Assembly (NCBI RefSeq): GCF_040760075.1
Contig: NZ_CP142884.1
Location: 4,588,001-4,652,000 of the forward strand
Direction: 5' to 3'
DNA: 64,000 bases
Source: Sphingobacterium sp. R2
Lineage (GTDB): Bacteria > Bacteroidota > Bacteroidia > Sphingobacteriales > Sphingobacteriaceae
Shown here: positions 26,588 through 36,092 of the stretch, in pieces
How the letters are laid out: every line of letters starts with the position of its first letter
Numbering within the stretch: position 1 is the stretch's first letter
Made by a program: the position numbers and the translations under genes
The notes under the pieces: generated by a model
Databases searched by the model: none
The model's input: only the letters and a program-made list of their open reading frames with translations
What the model was told of the DNA's origin: nothing

Positions 26588-28369
26588 ATGAAGGATCTCG
26601 CCTACTTAAATAAGTACTTTTATAAATACCGCTGGAAACTGGTTCCAGGGGTTATTTTTGTTATCATCTCCAACTATTTCGGGGTATTGCCTGCAAAGGT
26701 AATCCGCGAAGCATTTGATTTGGTACAGGAAAACATCTATCTATACCGTCTATTTGATGGTTTCGACAGACAGGAACTCATCTACAAGGTATTTGGCACC
26801 AGCCTCCTGTTTTTTGGTTTCGTCGTCCTCCTACTGTCGCTCTTGCGGGGCATATTTTTATTCTTTATGCGTCAGACGATTATTTTAACCTCGCGCTATA
26901 TTGAATACGACCTCAAAAATGAGATCTATAATCACTACCAAGATTTAAACTTCGGTTTCTTTCGGAAGAACAATACCGGAGATCTCATGAGCCGAGCCAC
27001 CGAAGATGTCAATCAGGTACGTAACTACTTAGGCCCCGCCATCATGTATGCGATCAATACGGTAGTTTTATCGATCATGGTCATCTATGCGATGTATAGT
27101 GTCAATGGACGCTTGGCTACTTATGCATTGGCGCCAATACCGGTCCTATCGGTTATTATTTTATTTGTCAACAAGATTATTAACAAGCGTAGCTTAAAAA
27201 TACAGAAACAACTGGCGAAGCTTTCTTCTTTCGTGCAGGAAACTTTTGCAGGTATCCGCGTCATCAAGACCTATACCAGAGAACAAAATAAAATGCAGGA
27301 ATTTGAGAAGGAAAGTACCATTTACCGCAACACGGCTCTTGATCTCGTCAAAGTACAGGCTGTTTTCTTTCCGCTTATTCTATTGCTTATTGGGCTCAGT
27401 ACGGTAATCACCATTTATATCGGTGGAATTGAAGTTGCCAAAGGAACAGTAACTGCCGGAAACATCGCTGAGTTTATCATCTATGTCAACCAGTTGACTT
27501 TCCCGGCCATGTCTTTGGCTTGGGTTACCTCATTGGTACAACGTGCTGCGGCCTCACAAAAACGCATCAACGAATTCCTTCAAACGGAATCTCCTATTGT
27601 TAACGGAACAGCTACCAAAGAACTCGCGGGTGAGATCAGGGTTGATGGAATCTCCTTTACCTATCCCGAAACAGGTATTCAGGCGATTAAAAATATATCG
27701 TTCCAAATTCCGATCGGCAAAACACTTGCTATTATCGGAAAAACAGGCTCCGGAAAATCCACGCTGGCCAACTTACTCCTTCGGATGTATGATATCGACA
27801 AAGGAAGTATTCATTATGATAGTCTAGAAATTAAAAACCTTGATTTCAAAAGCTTGCGCCAACAAGTTGGATTTGTCCCACAAGATGTTTTCCTATTTTC
27901 AGATACCATTGCCAATAATATAGGCTTTGGTTTAGACCACTTTACACAGGAACAAGTGGAACAGGCCGCCAAAGATGCCGCTGTATACGACAATATTATA
28001 GCTTTTGAAGATGGATTTGAAACTGCCGTTGGGGAACGTGGTATTACCCTCTCCGGTGGACAAAAACAACGGGTATCCATCGCACGCGCTTTAATTAAGG
28101 AACCCAAAGTATTGATTTTTGATGACTGTCTTTCCGCCGTGGATACAAAAACAGAAGAAACAATTCTACGTTCGCTAAGCCGCATCATGAAAGGCAAGAC
28201 CTGTATTTTTATTGCCCATCGCATCTCGACGATCAAGAATGCAGACCATATATTGGTGATGGATCAAGGCGAAATTGTAGAACAGGGTACACATGCTGAA
28301 TTGATGGAGAAAAAAGGTGAATATTTTGAACTCCATGAAAAGCAATTACTGGAAAGTGTCGAAGGATAA
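26588..28369 (+). CDS. MsbA/MdlB-type ABC exporter half-transporter
   Basis: Inner-membrane exporter with a fused six-TM domain (about 15-330) and a C-terminal ATPase (about 350-590). The 593-residue product shows Walker A GKTGSGKST, the Q-loop FVPQDVFLFSDTI, signature LSGGQKQR, Walker B VLIFDDCLSAVD and the H-loop FIAHRIST. The residue after the Walker B Asp is Asp rather than the usual Glu (DDCLSAVD), as in MdlA-like proteins, so hydrolysis may be slower or need a partner. The substrate is unknown; lipids or drugs are typical. It is divergent from the leucine-dehydrogenase-like gene. Confidence 0.92.
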   Translation: MKDLAYLNKYFYKYRWKLVPGVIFVIISNYFGVLPAKVIREAFDLVQENIYLYRLFDGFDRQELIYKVFGTSLLFFGFVVLLLSLLRGIFLFFMRQTIILTSRYIEYDLKNEIYNHYQDLNFGFFRKNNTGDLMSRATEDVNQVRNYLGPAIMYAINTVVLSIMVIYAMYSVNGRLATYALAPIPVLSVIILFVNKIINKRSLKIQKQLAKLSSFVQETFAGIRVIKTYTREQNKMQEFEKESTIYRNTALDLVKVQAVFFPLILLLIGLSTVITIYIGGIEVAKGTVTAGNIAEFIIYVNQLTFPAMSLAWVTSLVQRAAASQKRINEFLQTESPIVNGTATKELAGEIRVDGISFTYPETGIQAIKNISFQIPIGKTLAIIGKTGSGKSTLANLLLRMYDIDKGSIHYDSLEIKNLDFKSLRQQVGFVPQDVFLFSDTIANNIGFGLDHFTQEQVEQAAKDAAVYDNIIAFEDGFETAVGERGITLSGGQKQRVSIARALIKEPKVLIFDDCLSAVDTKTEETILRSLSRIMKGKTCIFIAHRISTIKNADHILVMDQGEIVEQGTHAELMEKKGEYFELHEKQLLESVEG

Positions 28370-28463
28370 ATAAAATATCCCTGAATTCAGCTAAAGGATA
28401 GAAGGGATATCTCTCCTAAATTTGTCTTAAATATTTAAGTCAAACATTTTACAATAAAGGATC

Positions 28464-28808
28464 ATGGAGAGAACCCCTATGAAGAAGGCTACGTCAAATG
28501 ACGGAAAAACAATTGCTATTATTTCTTACTTAACCATCATCGGCCTTGTTGCAGCCATCATCATGAACAACAAGGAAAAGACTGCTTTAGCGCAATTCCA
28601 TATCCGACAAAGTATAGGCATTTCAGTAACAGGAATGGCTTTGGGATTGTTACGTTTTATTCCGGGTATTGGCGGAATCGCCATTAGTATTGTTGGATTG
28701 CTCCTACTTATTGCTCTTATACTAGGATTAATGTCCGCATTTTCCGGAGAGCGGAAACCACTCCCCTTCATTGGTGAAAAATACCAGGAATGGTTCAATA
28801 TGATCTAA
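28464..28808 (+). CDS. DUF4870/Tic20-like small membrane protein
   Basis: A 114-residue protein with three to four hydrophobic segments and the pattern DGKTIAIISYLTIIGLVAAI, then KEKTALAQFHIRQSIGI and FIPGIGGIAISIVGLLLL, matching small DUF4870-type membrane proteins. The role is unknown. It is followed by a terminator, and it sits 94 bases after the ABC transporter, so cotranscription is possible but not shown. The start at ATG 28464 gives MERTPMKKATSN; the inner Met6 is an alternative. Confidence 0.7.
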   Translation: MERTPMKKATSNDGKTIAIISYLTIIGLVAAIIMNNKEKTALAQFHIRQSIGISVTGMALGLLRFIPGIGGIAISIVGLLLLIALILGLMSAFSGERKPLPFIGEKYQEWFNMI

Positions 28809-28822
28809 TAGGCATTTTAAAG

Positions 28823-28866
28823 ACATGGAGCACCTTCCCATCATAGATGCTCCATGTTATTGTTTT
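28823..28866 (+). terminator. Terminator after the DUF4870-like gene
   Basis: Arms ACATGGAGCA and TGCTCCATGT around a 15-base loop, followed by TATTGTTTTTT. Confidence 0.8.
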
Positions 28867-28904
28867 TTACGGACGTTCTTCCTTCAATTGAACATAGCGC
28901 ATCT

Positions 28905-30146
28905 TTAACTGGCTTTCATATCCGGCACCGTTTTATCCTCTTTAAAAAACAGGGCAAATAGCAAAAGACAAAAACCAGAAATACCTGCCGGAATAAACCA
29001 AAGATATTCCCAAAATTGAGCAGCATAAGCTGTTTTCAGGTAATCTGAAACAGCACCGGCAACCCAAAATCCGATCAGCATCCCTACACCGTACATCGCG
29101 ATGGTAATAAGCCCCTGTGCAGAAGCCTTGTATTTTTCACCAGCAATTCGATCGGTGTAGATCTGCCCCACTACGAACATAAAATCATAGCAGATGCCAT
29201 GCAATAAAATTCCGGATAGCAATAAGAATGACCGTTCCTGTCCGTCGCCGTAGGCAAAAAACAAATAACGGAGTGCCCAGGCCGCAATGCCCAGTAAAAT
29301 CATCTTTTTATACCCCAAGCGTCTAAAGAAAAATGGAATCAACAACAAGCAGATGGCTTCGGAAAATTGCCCCAATGCCATTTTTGCTGTGGGGTTCGGT
29401 ATTCCGGCGTTGACCAAAAATGGGTTCGCATTTTGATAATAGAACGAAATGGGAATACAGATGACAATTGCTGTTACAAAAAAAATCAGAAAACTCCGCT
29501 GTTTTAAAAGCTTCAATGCATCCAAACCGATTGCCTTTCCAAAATCAAATTTTTCATCCCTGAGTTTCACCTGAGGTGGAGTTTTTGGCAGGGCCAAACT
29601 AAAGAATGCCAGTAACAACGAACAAACCGCGCCCATAATAAAGGTATTATGCAGGGCACCTGCCTGTATCGATTCGGGAGCATCCCAACGGAACAAATAA
29701 CTGATCACTAGTCCCGAACAGATCCAACCGATAGTTCCCCACACGCGTACCCCCGGAAAATACTTCTTCGCGTCTTCAATATGCCGGAATGCGATCCCAT
29801 TGGATAAGGATAGCGAAGACATGTAAGCCATAAAATAAACAAATACATAGGGATAAAAATGTGTTGCATCGGGTGCCTGCGACATCCCGTAAAGTAGTGC
29901 AGCTCCAAGGAGATGTAATGCTGAAAGTACCCGCTCAGCATTAAAATATCTGTCGGCGACAAAACCCACAAAAAAAGGAGCAAATACAGCACCAAGGGAT
30001 TGTGTTGCAAAAATATTCGCGACCTCCATACCCGAGGCATTGAGCGATTTAATAAGGTATGTTCCCAAAGTAACAAACCAGGCCCCTTTAATAAAATATT
30101 CTAAAAACATCATCAGGGACAATTGGAAGCGTAATACTGGTTTCAT
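28905..30146 (-). CDS. MFS permease of the nucleoside:H+ symporter type
   Basis: A 413-residue, 12-TM permease resembling E. coli NupG/XapB: MKPVLRFQLSLMMFLEYFIKGAW, TLGTYLIKSLNASG, RVWGTIGWICSGLVIS and ICYDFMFVVGQIYTDR. These suit the nucleoside transporter branch of the MFS. It probably imports nucleosides or related polar compounds. It lies downstream of, and in the same direction as, the D-amino-acid operon, but the 214-base gap suggests separate transcription. Confidence 0.8.
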   Translation of the reverse strand: MKPVLRFQLSLMMFLEYFIKGAWFVTLGTYLIKSLNASGMEVANIFATQSLGAVFAPFFVGFVADRYFNAERVLSALHLLGAALLYGMSQAPDATHFYPYVFVYFMAYMSSLSLSNGIAFRHIEDAKKYFPGVRVWGTIGWICSGLVISYLFRWDAPESIQAGALHNTFIMGAVCSLLLAFFSLALPKTPPQVKLRDEKFDFGKAIGLDALKLLKQRSFLIFFVTAIVICIPISFYYQNANPFLVNAGIPNPTAKMALGQFSEAICLLLIPFFFRRLGYKKMILLGIAAWALRYLFFAYGDGQERSFLLLSGILLHGICYDFMFVVGQIYTDRIAGEKYKASAQGLITIAMYGVGMLIGFWVAGAVSDYLKTAYAAQFWEYLWFIPAGISGFCLLLFALFFKEDKTVPDMKAS

Positions 30147-30360
30147 CTATTAATTGGTGTTGGAGGTGTTTGTTTTGATTTATCTCATCGGTTTTAAATG
30201 ACCACATAGACACCTTATATTATTGATATTCAAAACAATATAGAGAGACATGATTACTGAAGTAATGCGCTCGTTGTCCTCGAGTGACTATCGATTAATC
30301 AGGCTATTGTCTTCGGTTGTCATTGCTCTATACAAGCTCAAATAGAGCTCTATTTTATTC

Positions 30361-31455
30361 TTATGATTCGGGCAATGCATTTCGCATAAAATTAAGCCAG
30401 TTCTTGCTGGCAATCTTTTCAAGATCGGTGTTATTATACCCCCTTTTTGACAGGATGCCAAATACTTTTTGGATATCAGCAATCGTTTCCAGATCATAAG
30501 GACACTGTTCACGGCCAAATGCGCCGTCTAAATCGCTGCCCACGCCAACATGATCGACATTTCCTGCCAATTGACAAATATGATCAATATTGTTGGCCAT
30601 GATATCCATGGAGCAATTGCTTGTTTTAGGATCGGATACACCGCGTACCCAATTCGGTACCATCATCCAAGCATCGAGCGCTACCCCGATCACTGCTTTT
30701 TTCTTTACAAGAGCCTTGATCATTTCATCACTGAACTGCCTGTTATGGTCCACAAACTTGCGACAGTTATTATGGCTGGCCCAAATCGCACCCTGATAGC
30801 GTTGGACAGCATCCCAAAAAGCATCATCATTCAGGTGTGTCGCGTCCAATATCATCCCCAATCGCTCCATTTCTTCCAATAACCTTGTTCCCTGCTCATT
30901 AAGCTTACCCGACGAGTCTGTTCCATTGGCATATCGACCCGGTCCGTAATGTGCTGGCCCAATCGCTCTTAAACCATAGTTATAGGCTGTTTCGAGATAG
31001 CTGACATCTACAATAGAATCGGCACCTTCCAGACTCAGCAGGTACCCGATTGGCTTATCGGCATGATCGCCACCATCCGACCAAAGCGCCAAATGTTGGT
31101 CCAGATCAGTTTTTGTACAGATCATTTTCATTTGTCCATCGGCTTCCATCGCTTTATACCATGCAAGCTGCCCCTGTGTTTGTGCCCATGCCTGTTCCGG
31201 TGAGTACCAGCCTGGTAAAGAGCTCTCGGGTTTTACGAAACGGGCGATTTGTGTCGCAACAACCAAACCAATATGACCACGACGCAATTCGTCAAAAGTG
31301 ACGGTTGCCTTAGCCCGATCGGGCTTGTCATCCATCCCCTTTTCCCTACGGTTCAGTTCGGTAATCGACAATCGAAGATCCCGATTCCATTCCATGGCGT
31401 TCATACTCAAATCCAAATGTGCATCGACCAGAAATGGCATTTCAAATTCGTACAT
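30361..31455 (-). CDS. Membrane dipeptidase (renal dipeptidase family M19)
   Basis: Zinc metallopeptidase that cleaves dipeptides; this family tolerates a D residue at the C-terminal side, including L-X-D-Y dipeptides. The 364-residue product has the metal motif VDAHLDLSMN (His-x-Asp) near residue 13, the bridging Glu in SLEGADSI, the His of GPAHYGPGRYANG, the later TH of LDATHLNDDAFW, the His of WASHNNCRKF, and the Asp of VGVGSDLDGAFG. It is the last gene of the GntP-RidA-PLP enzyme-M19 operon, beginning one base after the PLP enzyme stop, which fits a role in releasing D-amino acids from peptides. No signal peptide is seen, so it acts in the cytoplasm. Confidence 0.88.
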   Translation of the reverse strand: MYEFEMPFLVDAHLDLSMNAMEWNRDLRLSITELNRREKGMDDKPDRAKATVTFDELRRGHIGLVVATQIARFVKPESSLPGWYSPEQAWAQTQGQLAWYKAMEADGQMKMICTKTDLDQHLALWSDGGDHADKPIGYLLSLEGADSIVDVSYLETAYNYGLRAIGPAHYGPGRYANGTDSSGKLNEQGTRLLEEMERLGMILDATHLNDDAFWDAVQRYQGAIWASHNNCRKFVDHNRQFSDEMIKALVKKKAVIGVALDAWMMVPNWVRGVSDPKTSNCSMDIMANNIDHICQLAGNVDHVGVGSDLDGAFGREQCPYDLETIADIQKVFGILSKRGYNNTDLEKIASKNWLNFMRNALPES

Positions 31456-31456
31456 A

Positions 31457-32563
31457 TCAATAATTTATTTTTCTATTTCGCGCATAAACAGTCCAAATTT
31501 GATCTGCCTGCCGTTCATTGACAACTTGAAGTTCGCCATAACAAGCTACTGTCGGACAGATATGCCTTGGCACGGCATAAAGGGCATCGCCGATATTAAA
31601 TTGTGCAGTATTGGAAACTTCAACAACCAAATGCTCTTCACTCTGCATTTTTATTTCGCCTATACGGGGATCGAAAAACTTGACGCGGGGTTGCGGCGAT
31701 TCACATGCAACTGATTTATACCCCAGGTCCAAACAAAGGTGCTTGTGATCAACAATCGAGACGACACGCGTCAGAAGTACCGCCGCAAGCATAAAATCCT
31801 GTTCTTCGTAATTTTCGGCATAGCCGAAATCCCAAAACACAAACGTTCCGGGACTGCATTCTACATCGCTGCGTTCGGCATGAAAAGGGAAACTTGGCGA
31901 ACCGCCAATAACTTTAGTCAACGGTTTAGAAGTAGACACCTGCGCCATAAGATAGGCGGTTTCGAGTATACTATACGAATGTTGGGATTGCTTTTCGCGA
32001 AGTTTATAATCTTTGTCATGAATATGACCGTCATAACCATGCACACCTACCAACTGAATACCTTCCAAAAGATGGATATCCATAACGAGACGCTCAATAC
32101 CTTCTAAAGCTACTCCTGTACGTCCCATGCCAATATTAACATCAAGATAAACAGCGCTGCGTAAGTCTTTCGACAGACTACGCTTTGAAATCTCCTGTGC
32201 TGCATCGACATGATCCACAAGACAGGCAAAATGTGTCTCTGGAAAGGCGGTTACAAGATTAAAAAAACGATCTATCTTTGGCCCTACGGGCTGGTATGCC
32301 AGCAAAACATCTTTTGCACCGATAACACCCAATAGTTCAGCTTCTGCAATAGTTGCACACTTAAACTTTGTAATCCCCTTATCCATCATCAGTTGGCATA
32401 CTTCCCGACACTTGTTCGTTTTGATATGCGGCCGCAATCGATCAGCCCGCCCATGCACAATATGTAAAGCGCGATCTATGTTCTTGACAATGCGATCAGG
32501 GTAGACCAGCAAAGCTGGCGAATCGACCTCATCGACATCATGTATATGGCACCAAGTTTCCAT
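31457..32563 (-). CDS. D-serine dehydratase / D-threonine aldolase family PLP enzyme (DSD-like zinc site)
   Basis: A 368-residue fold-type III PLP enzyme with alanine-racemase-like barrel. The PLP lysine is Lys48 (RPHIKTNKC), and VIGGSPSFPF forms the phosphate site. The metal site is His334-x-Cys336 (PRHICPTVA). Chicken D-serine dehydratase uses His-x-Cys with zinc, whereas D-threonine aldolases use His-x-Asp, so D-serine deamination is the better guess. The start at ATG 32563 (METWCHIHDVDEVDSPALL) is preferred to 32587, which would overlap ridA. It lies ten bases after ridA and directly before the M19 gene. Confidence 0.82.
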   Translation of the reverse strand: METWCHIHDVDEVDSPALLVYPDRIVKNIDRALHIVHGRADRLRPHIKTNKCREVCQLMMDKGITKFKCATIAEAELLGVIGAKDVLLAYQPVGPKIDRFFNLVTAFPETHFACLVDHVDAAQEISKRSLSKDLRSAVYLDVNIGMGRTGVALEGIERLVMDIHLLEGIQLVGVHGYDGHIHDKDYKLREKQSQHSYSILETAYLMAQVSTSKPLTKVIGGSPSFPFHAERSDVECSPGTFVFWDFGYAENYEEQDFMLAAVLLTRVVSIVDHKHLCLDLGYKSVACESPQPRVKFFDPRIGEIKMQSEEHLVVEVSNTAQFNIGDALYAVPRHICPTVACYGELQVVNERQADQIWTVYARNRKINY

Positions 32564-32573
32564 ACAATTCCGA

Positions 32574-33038
32574 TTAGTATAACTCAAATAATGCTTCGAT
32601 TTCTACGGGAATATTATCGGGCAAAGAACCAAATCCAACTGCACTACGTGTTCCAATACCATTCTCTTCTCCCCAAACCGCAGCGAATAGCTCACTACAG
32701 CCGTTAATTACGCCTGGATGATAAAGAAAATCCGAGGTACAGTTGACCATACCCAATACCTTGATCACACGCTTGATTTTGTTCAATGAGCCCAAGTTGG
32801 TTTTAATGGTCGACAACATAGTTAGACCAACTTGTCTCGCCGCAAGTTTGCCTTCTTCAGGACTGATATCACTTCCAATTCGACCGATAATTAATGTAGC
32901 ATCATCTTGTACAGGACCATGACCAGAAAGATACAGGTACTTGCTGTCAATGACGTATGGTTTATAGACACCTTTAGGTGCCGGTGCTGGTGGTAATGTC
33001 AAACCTAATTTTTCGAATTGTTCATCTGCGTTGTACAT
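32574..33038 (-). CDS. RidA-family enamine/imine deaminase
   Basis: A 154-residue RidA/YjgF-like protein (GVYKPYVIDSKYLYLSGHGPVQDD, KLAARQVGLTMLSTIKTNLGSLNKIKRVIKVLGMV, GTRSAVGFGSLPDNIPVEIEALFELY). RidA hydrolyses reactive enamines such as 2-aminoacrylate, the first product of serine dehydration. Its place between a GntP permease and a D-serine dehydratase-like enzyme is therefore meaningful. It is longer than the 128-residue E. coli RidA by an N-terminal and internal extension, and the Arg in GTRSAVG fits the RidA active-site arginine. Confidence 0.88.
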   Translation of the reverse strand: MYNADEQFEKLGLTLPPAPAPKGVYKPYVIDSKYLYLSGHGPVQDDATLIIGRIGSDISPEEGKLAARQVGLTMLSTIKTNLGSLNKIKRVIKVLGMVNCTSDFLYHPGVINGCSELFAAVWGEENGIGTRSAVGFGSLPDNIPVEIEALFELY

Positions 33039-33068
33039 CTTTAACGATTTTAAAGTTTAAAATAATAG

Positions 33069-34397
33069 CTAATATAAAATTAATTGCAATAGTAAAACAG
33101 CAAGCAGCCCAACAATGGAAACAATCGCCTCCATGATGGACCAGGAAAATAAGGTATCCTTTATGCTAAGCCCAAAGTACTCTTTAAATAGCCAAAATCC
33201 GGCATCATTAACATGGGAAAACATCAAACTGCCGGCTCCTATCGCCAACACCATAAGGTTGGGATCCACTTTTCCCCCTGTAACAATCGGTAGCAGCACA
33301 CCAGCGGCCGTTAAAGCGGCTACTGTGGCCGAGCCGACACAACCTCTGATAACAGCTGTAATTAACCAAGCCAATAGTAGCGGTGAAATCGACAGCTGCT
33401 GCAGGGTATTGGCCAATAATAGACTCACACCACTATCCTCCATCACCTGTTTAAAGATTCCCGAGCCAGCAATAATCAGTAGGATCATGGCAATATCTTT
33501 CACTGCAGATTCATAGATTTTCATCACATTGGCCATCGATCGCCCCAATTTCAATCCTAATAAATAGGTTGCTACACTGACCGCAATAACCATAACAACG
33601 GTGGGGTTGCCGATAAACTTAACTCCCTGCTGCAGCGCTATATTGCTTGTATGATAGCAATAAGGAAGCAATGTAAATAAGACAATGAGCAATACCGGCA
33701 GCAAGGCTACAACCAAACTCACGGCCACTGTGGGGCGCAGATACTGCGCTGATTCCGAGTGATCTTTCTCGCGGAAAATTGATTCCTGACTTGCCCGTAT
33801 ATTTTTGAGGCTTCTTCCAAAAATTGGCCCACCCAAAATAATAGCAGGTATGGCGATCAAAATACCATAGATAAGTGTCAGTCCCATATCAGCGTGAAAC
33901 AGGGCAACTAATGCAACCGGGGAAGGATGTGGCGGAATAAAGCCATGTGTCACAGACAGGGCTGCCAGCATCGGTAATCCGATATATACTGTCGGCAACT
34001 TATAGCGGTAGGAAATCGAAAATATCAAGGGGACTAATAAGACAAATCCGATTCCATAAAATAGCGGTATTCCAACGATAAAACCCGTCAACATAAGCCC
34101 CCACTGCAAGTATCGCTCTCCCATCAGGCGGACCATTTGCTCAGCAATTATCTCAGCGGCCCCACTTTCAGCAACAATTTTCCCCAACATTGCGCCCAAA
34201 ACAATGATTAAAGTTAGGCTTCCCATGACGCCTGCAACACCTTTTTCAACTGTACCCACCAACTGTGCCGGTGGAATACCCAAACAAAGTCCGCTGAGTA
34301 GGGAAATAACTAAAAAAGCGAGAAAGGCATTGATCTTAAAATAAGTTATGCAAAGGATAAGCAAACAAATGCTGATTACAATGAGGATTATAGTCAT
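33069..34397 (-). CDS. GntP-family permease, candidate D-serine transporter (DsdX-like)
   Basis: A 442-residue permease with about 12 TM segments, in the gluconate/D-serine (GntP) family: GAMLGKIVAESGAAEIIAEQMV, LTGFIVGIPLFYGIGFVLLVPL, HGFIPPHPSPVALV, SATVAALTAAGVLLPI and SHVNDAGFWLFKEYFGLS are all typical. E. coli DsdX in the same family carries D-serine, and the operon context (RidA, DSD-like enzyme) points that way. Family resemblance alone would equally allow gluconate or another sugar acid. It is the first gene of the four-gene operon. Confidence 0.88.
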   Translation of the reverse strand: MTIILIVISICLLILCITYFKINAFLAFLVISLLSGLCLGIPPAQLVGTVEKGVAGVMGSLTLIIVLGAMLGKIVAESGAAEIIAEQMVRLMGERYLQWGLMLTGFIVGIPLFYGIGFVLLVPLIFSISYRYKLPTVYIGLPMLAALSVTHGFIPPHPSPVALVALFHADMGLTLIYGILIAIPAIILGGPIFGRSLKNIRASQESIFREKDHSESAQYLRPTVAVSLVVALLPVLLIVLFTLLPYCYHTSNIALQQGVKFIGNPTVVMVIAVSVATYLLGLKLGRSMANVMKIYESAVKDIAMILLIIAGSGIFKQVMEDSGVSLLLANTLQQLSISPLLLAWLITAVIRGCVGSATVAALTAAGVLLPIVTGGKVDPNLMVLAIGAGSLMFSHVNDAGFWLFKEYFGLSIKDTLFSWSIMEAIVSIVGLLAVLLLQLILY

Positions 34398-34527
34398 TAT
34401 ATCATAATTAGGATTCTCTCAAATGCAGAGATTACATATTATTTTGGTCTAGTAAATCGTTTTTTTCAATTTCAAAGTAAGGATATTTTTTCATTTTTTC
34501 TTAAAAAAAGAAAAATTAGTATAAAGC

Positions 34528-34564
34528 AGAAAGGTATGGTTTATTACCATACCTTTCTTTTTTC
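34528..34564. terminator. Hairpin between pepD and the D-amino-acid operon
   Basis: Arms AGAAAGGTATGGT and ACCATACCTTTCT with a five-base loop. A T run follows on the plus strand. On the minus strand, where pepD ends at 34620, the tail is CTGCTTTATA, which is poorer. It is probably the pepD terminator, but the better T tract points the other way. Confidence 0.55.
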
Positions 34565-34619
34565 ATGATCTATTGCCGTATTTTATCAACTATCTGTCAA
34601 GGACTAAGGATGCTTTTAT

Positions 34620-36092
34620 TTAACTTTCCTTTTTCGGAATCTCTTTAAGAATTTCGAGGATAAACCTCCAAAACTTCTGCACGGAAGAAATGGAGACGCG
34701 CTCTGCTGGCGAATGTGCTCCTAAGATTGTGGGACCAAAGGAAATCATATCCATTCCAGGGTAGTTTGTACCCAAAATACCACACTCAAGTCCAGCGTGA
34801 CAGGCTACGACTTCTGGCGCTTCACCGTGTTGTACCGTGTAAATGGATTTTAGAACTTCCAAAATTTCAGAATTCGGATTAGGGGCCCATCCGGGGTAAT
34901 TACCCGAAAAATCAACCTTAAAATTACCGTGTTCGAATGCAGCCTGCAAAGATTGGGCTAAATCAAATTTAGATGTTTCGACAGAAGATCTCGTTAAACA
35001 TTTGATGGAAACCTTTTCGCCTCCGACTTCAACTTTAGCAATATTATTGGAGGTTTCTACTAGGTCTTCAAAATCGGCACTCACACGGTATACTCCATTC
35101 AAGGCTGCATAAACACTGTTGATCAGGTTTTCCTGCACGTTTACTGGAACTACTGTTGCATAAGCAGCATCAGTTTGCTTTACGACAATTTCCATAGCCG
35201 GTTCCGTTGTTGCAAATTCCATTTTAATATCCTGCGCCAATTGAGTCAGATTCTGAACAAAGCTGCTTGCCTTATCCTTGACAACAACAACCTTAGCAAC
35301 GCTTTCTCTCGGAATAGCATTGCGGAGGCTTCCGCCTAAAAGCGACGCAATTCGAAGCCCATACTGCTGATAAGCTTTATAGAGCAAGCGGTTCATCACC
35401 TTATTTGCATTCGCGAAACCTTTATGGATATCCATTCCGGAGTGTCCTCCATGCAGTCCTTTCACCGTAAGTTCAAATGATAGCATGTCAAAAGGACAAG
35501 GTTCTGCACTATACGACTGTGTTGCCGTTACATCAATCCCCCCTGCACAGCCAATATCAATCTCGCTGTCATTTTCGGTATCTAAATTTAACAGGATTTC
35601 GCCCGAAAGCACGCCACCTTTTAATCCTAACGCTCCTGTCATTCCGGTCTCTTCATCAACGGTAAATAAAGCTTCAATAGCTGGGTGCACAATAGCAGAT
35701 GATTCCAAAATCGACATGATTGTCGCGACGCCAAGACCATTATCCGCGCCCAAAGTGGTGCCGTCTGCTTTTACCCAGTCACCATCCACATACATATTTA
35801 TACCTTCGGTATCGAAATCAAAAACAGTATCGTTGTTTTTTTGGTGGACCATATCTAAATGCGACTGCAATACAATCGTTTTACGATTTTCCATTCCTTT
35901 AGTAGCGGGCTTTTTAATAAGCACATTTCCAATCTCATCTACGCTCGTCGCCAACCCTAGTGATTTTCCAAAGTCTACCATAAAAGCAATTACGCGTGCT
36001 TCTTTCTTTGAAGCTCTTGGCACCCCATTTAGCGCAGAGAAATTCCTCCAAATTGCTTTCGGCTCTAACGTATCTAAACTATTTTCAATCAT
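34620..36092 (-). CDS. pepD: Aminoacyl-histidine dipeptidase PepD (M20 family)
   Basis: Cytosolic zinc dipeptidase that cleaves Xaa-His and related dipeptides. The 490-residue product has the M20 motifs LQSHLDMVHQK (His, with the catalytic Asp two residues on), GTTLGADNGLGVATIM (metal Asp), FTVDEETGMTGA (catalytic Glu-Glu), LLNLDTEND and, near the C-terminus, VVACHAGLECGILG. The lid domain contains LHGGHSGMDI. Length is standard. The gene stands alone, with an exact TACCTTTG element upstream. Large open frames antisense to it are shadows. Confidence 0.93.
   Translation of the reverse strand: MIENSLDTLEPKAIWRNFSALNGVPRASKKEARVIAFMVDFGKSLGLATSVDEIGNVLIKKPATKGMENRKTIVLQSHLDMVHQKNNDTVFDFDTEGINMYVDGDWVKADGTTLGADNGLGVATIMSILESSAIVHPAIEALFTVDEETGMTGALGLKGGVLSGEILLNLDTENDSEIDIGCAGGIDVTATQSYSAEPCPFDMLSFELTVKGLHGGHSGMDIHKGFANANKVMNRLLYKAYQQYGLRIASLLGGSLRNAIPRESVAKVVVVKDKASSFVQNLTQLAQDIKMEFATTEPAMEIVVKQTDAAYATVVPVNVQENLINSVYAALNGVYRVSADFEDLVETSNNIAKVEVGGEKVSIKCLTRSSVETSKFDLAQSLQAAFEHGNFKVDFSGNYPGWAPNPNSEILEVLKSIYTVQHGEAPEVVACHAGLECGILGTNYPGMDMISFGPTILGAHSPAERVSISSVQKFWRFILEILKEIPKKES

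Noticed and set aside
28375..28410. A weak inverted repeat after the ABC transporter (arms ATATCCCT and AGGGATAT)
   Set aside because: Eight-base arms with a 20-base loop and no T run; too weak to call a terminator.
28426..28439. A 14-base palindrome CTTAAATATTTAAG before the DUF4870-like gene
   Set aside because: Purely A/T-rich apart from the end bases, short, and not placed at a promoter element; likely chance.
30147..30360. The gap between the MFS gene and the dipeptidase gene checked for a small gene or riboswitch
   Set aside because: No open frame, strong hairpin or known riboswitch motif was seen.
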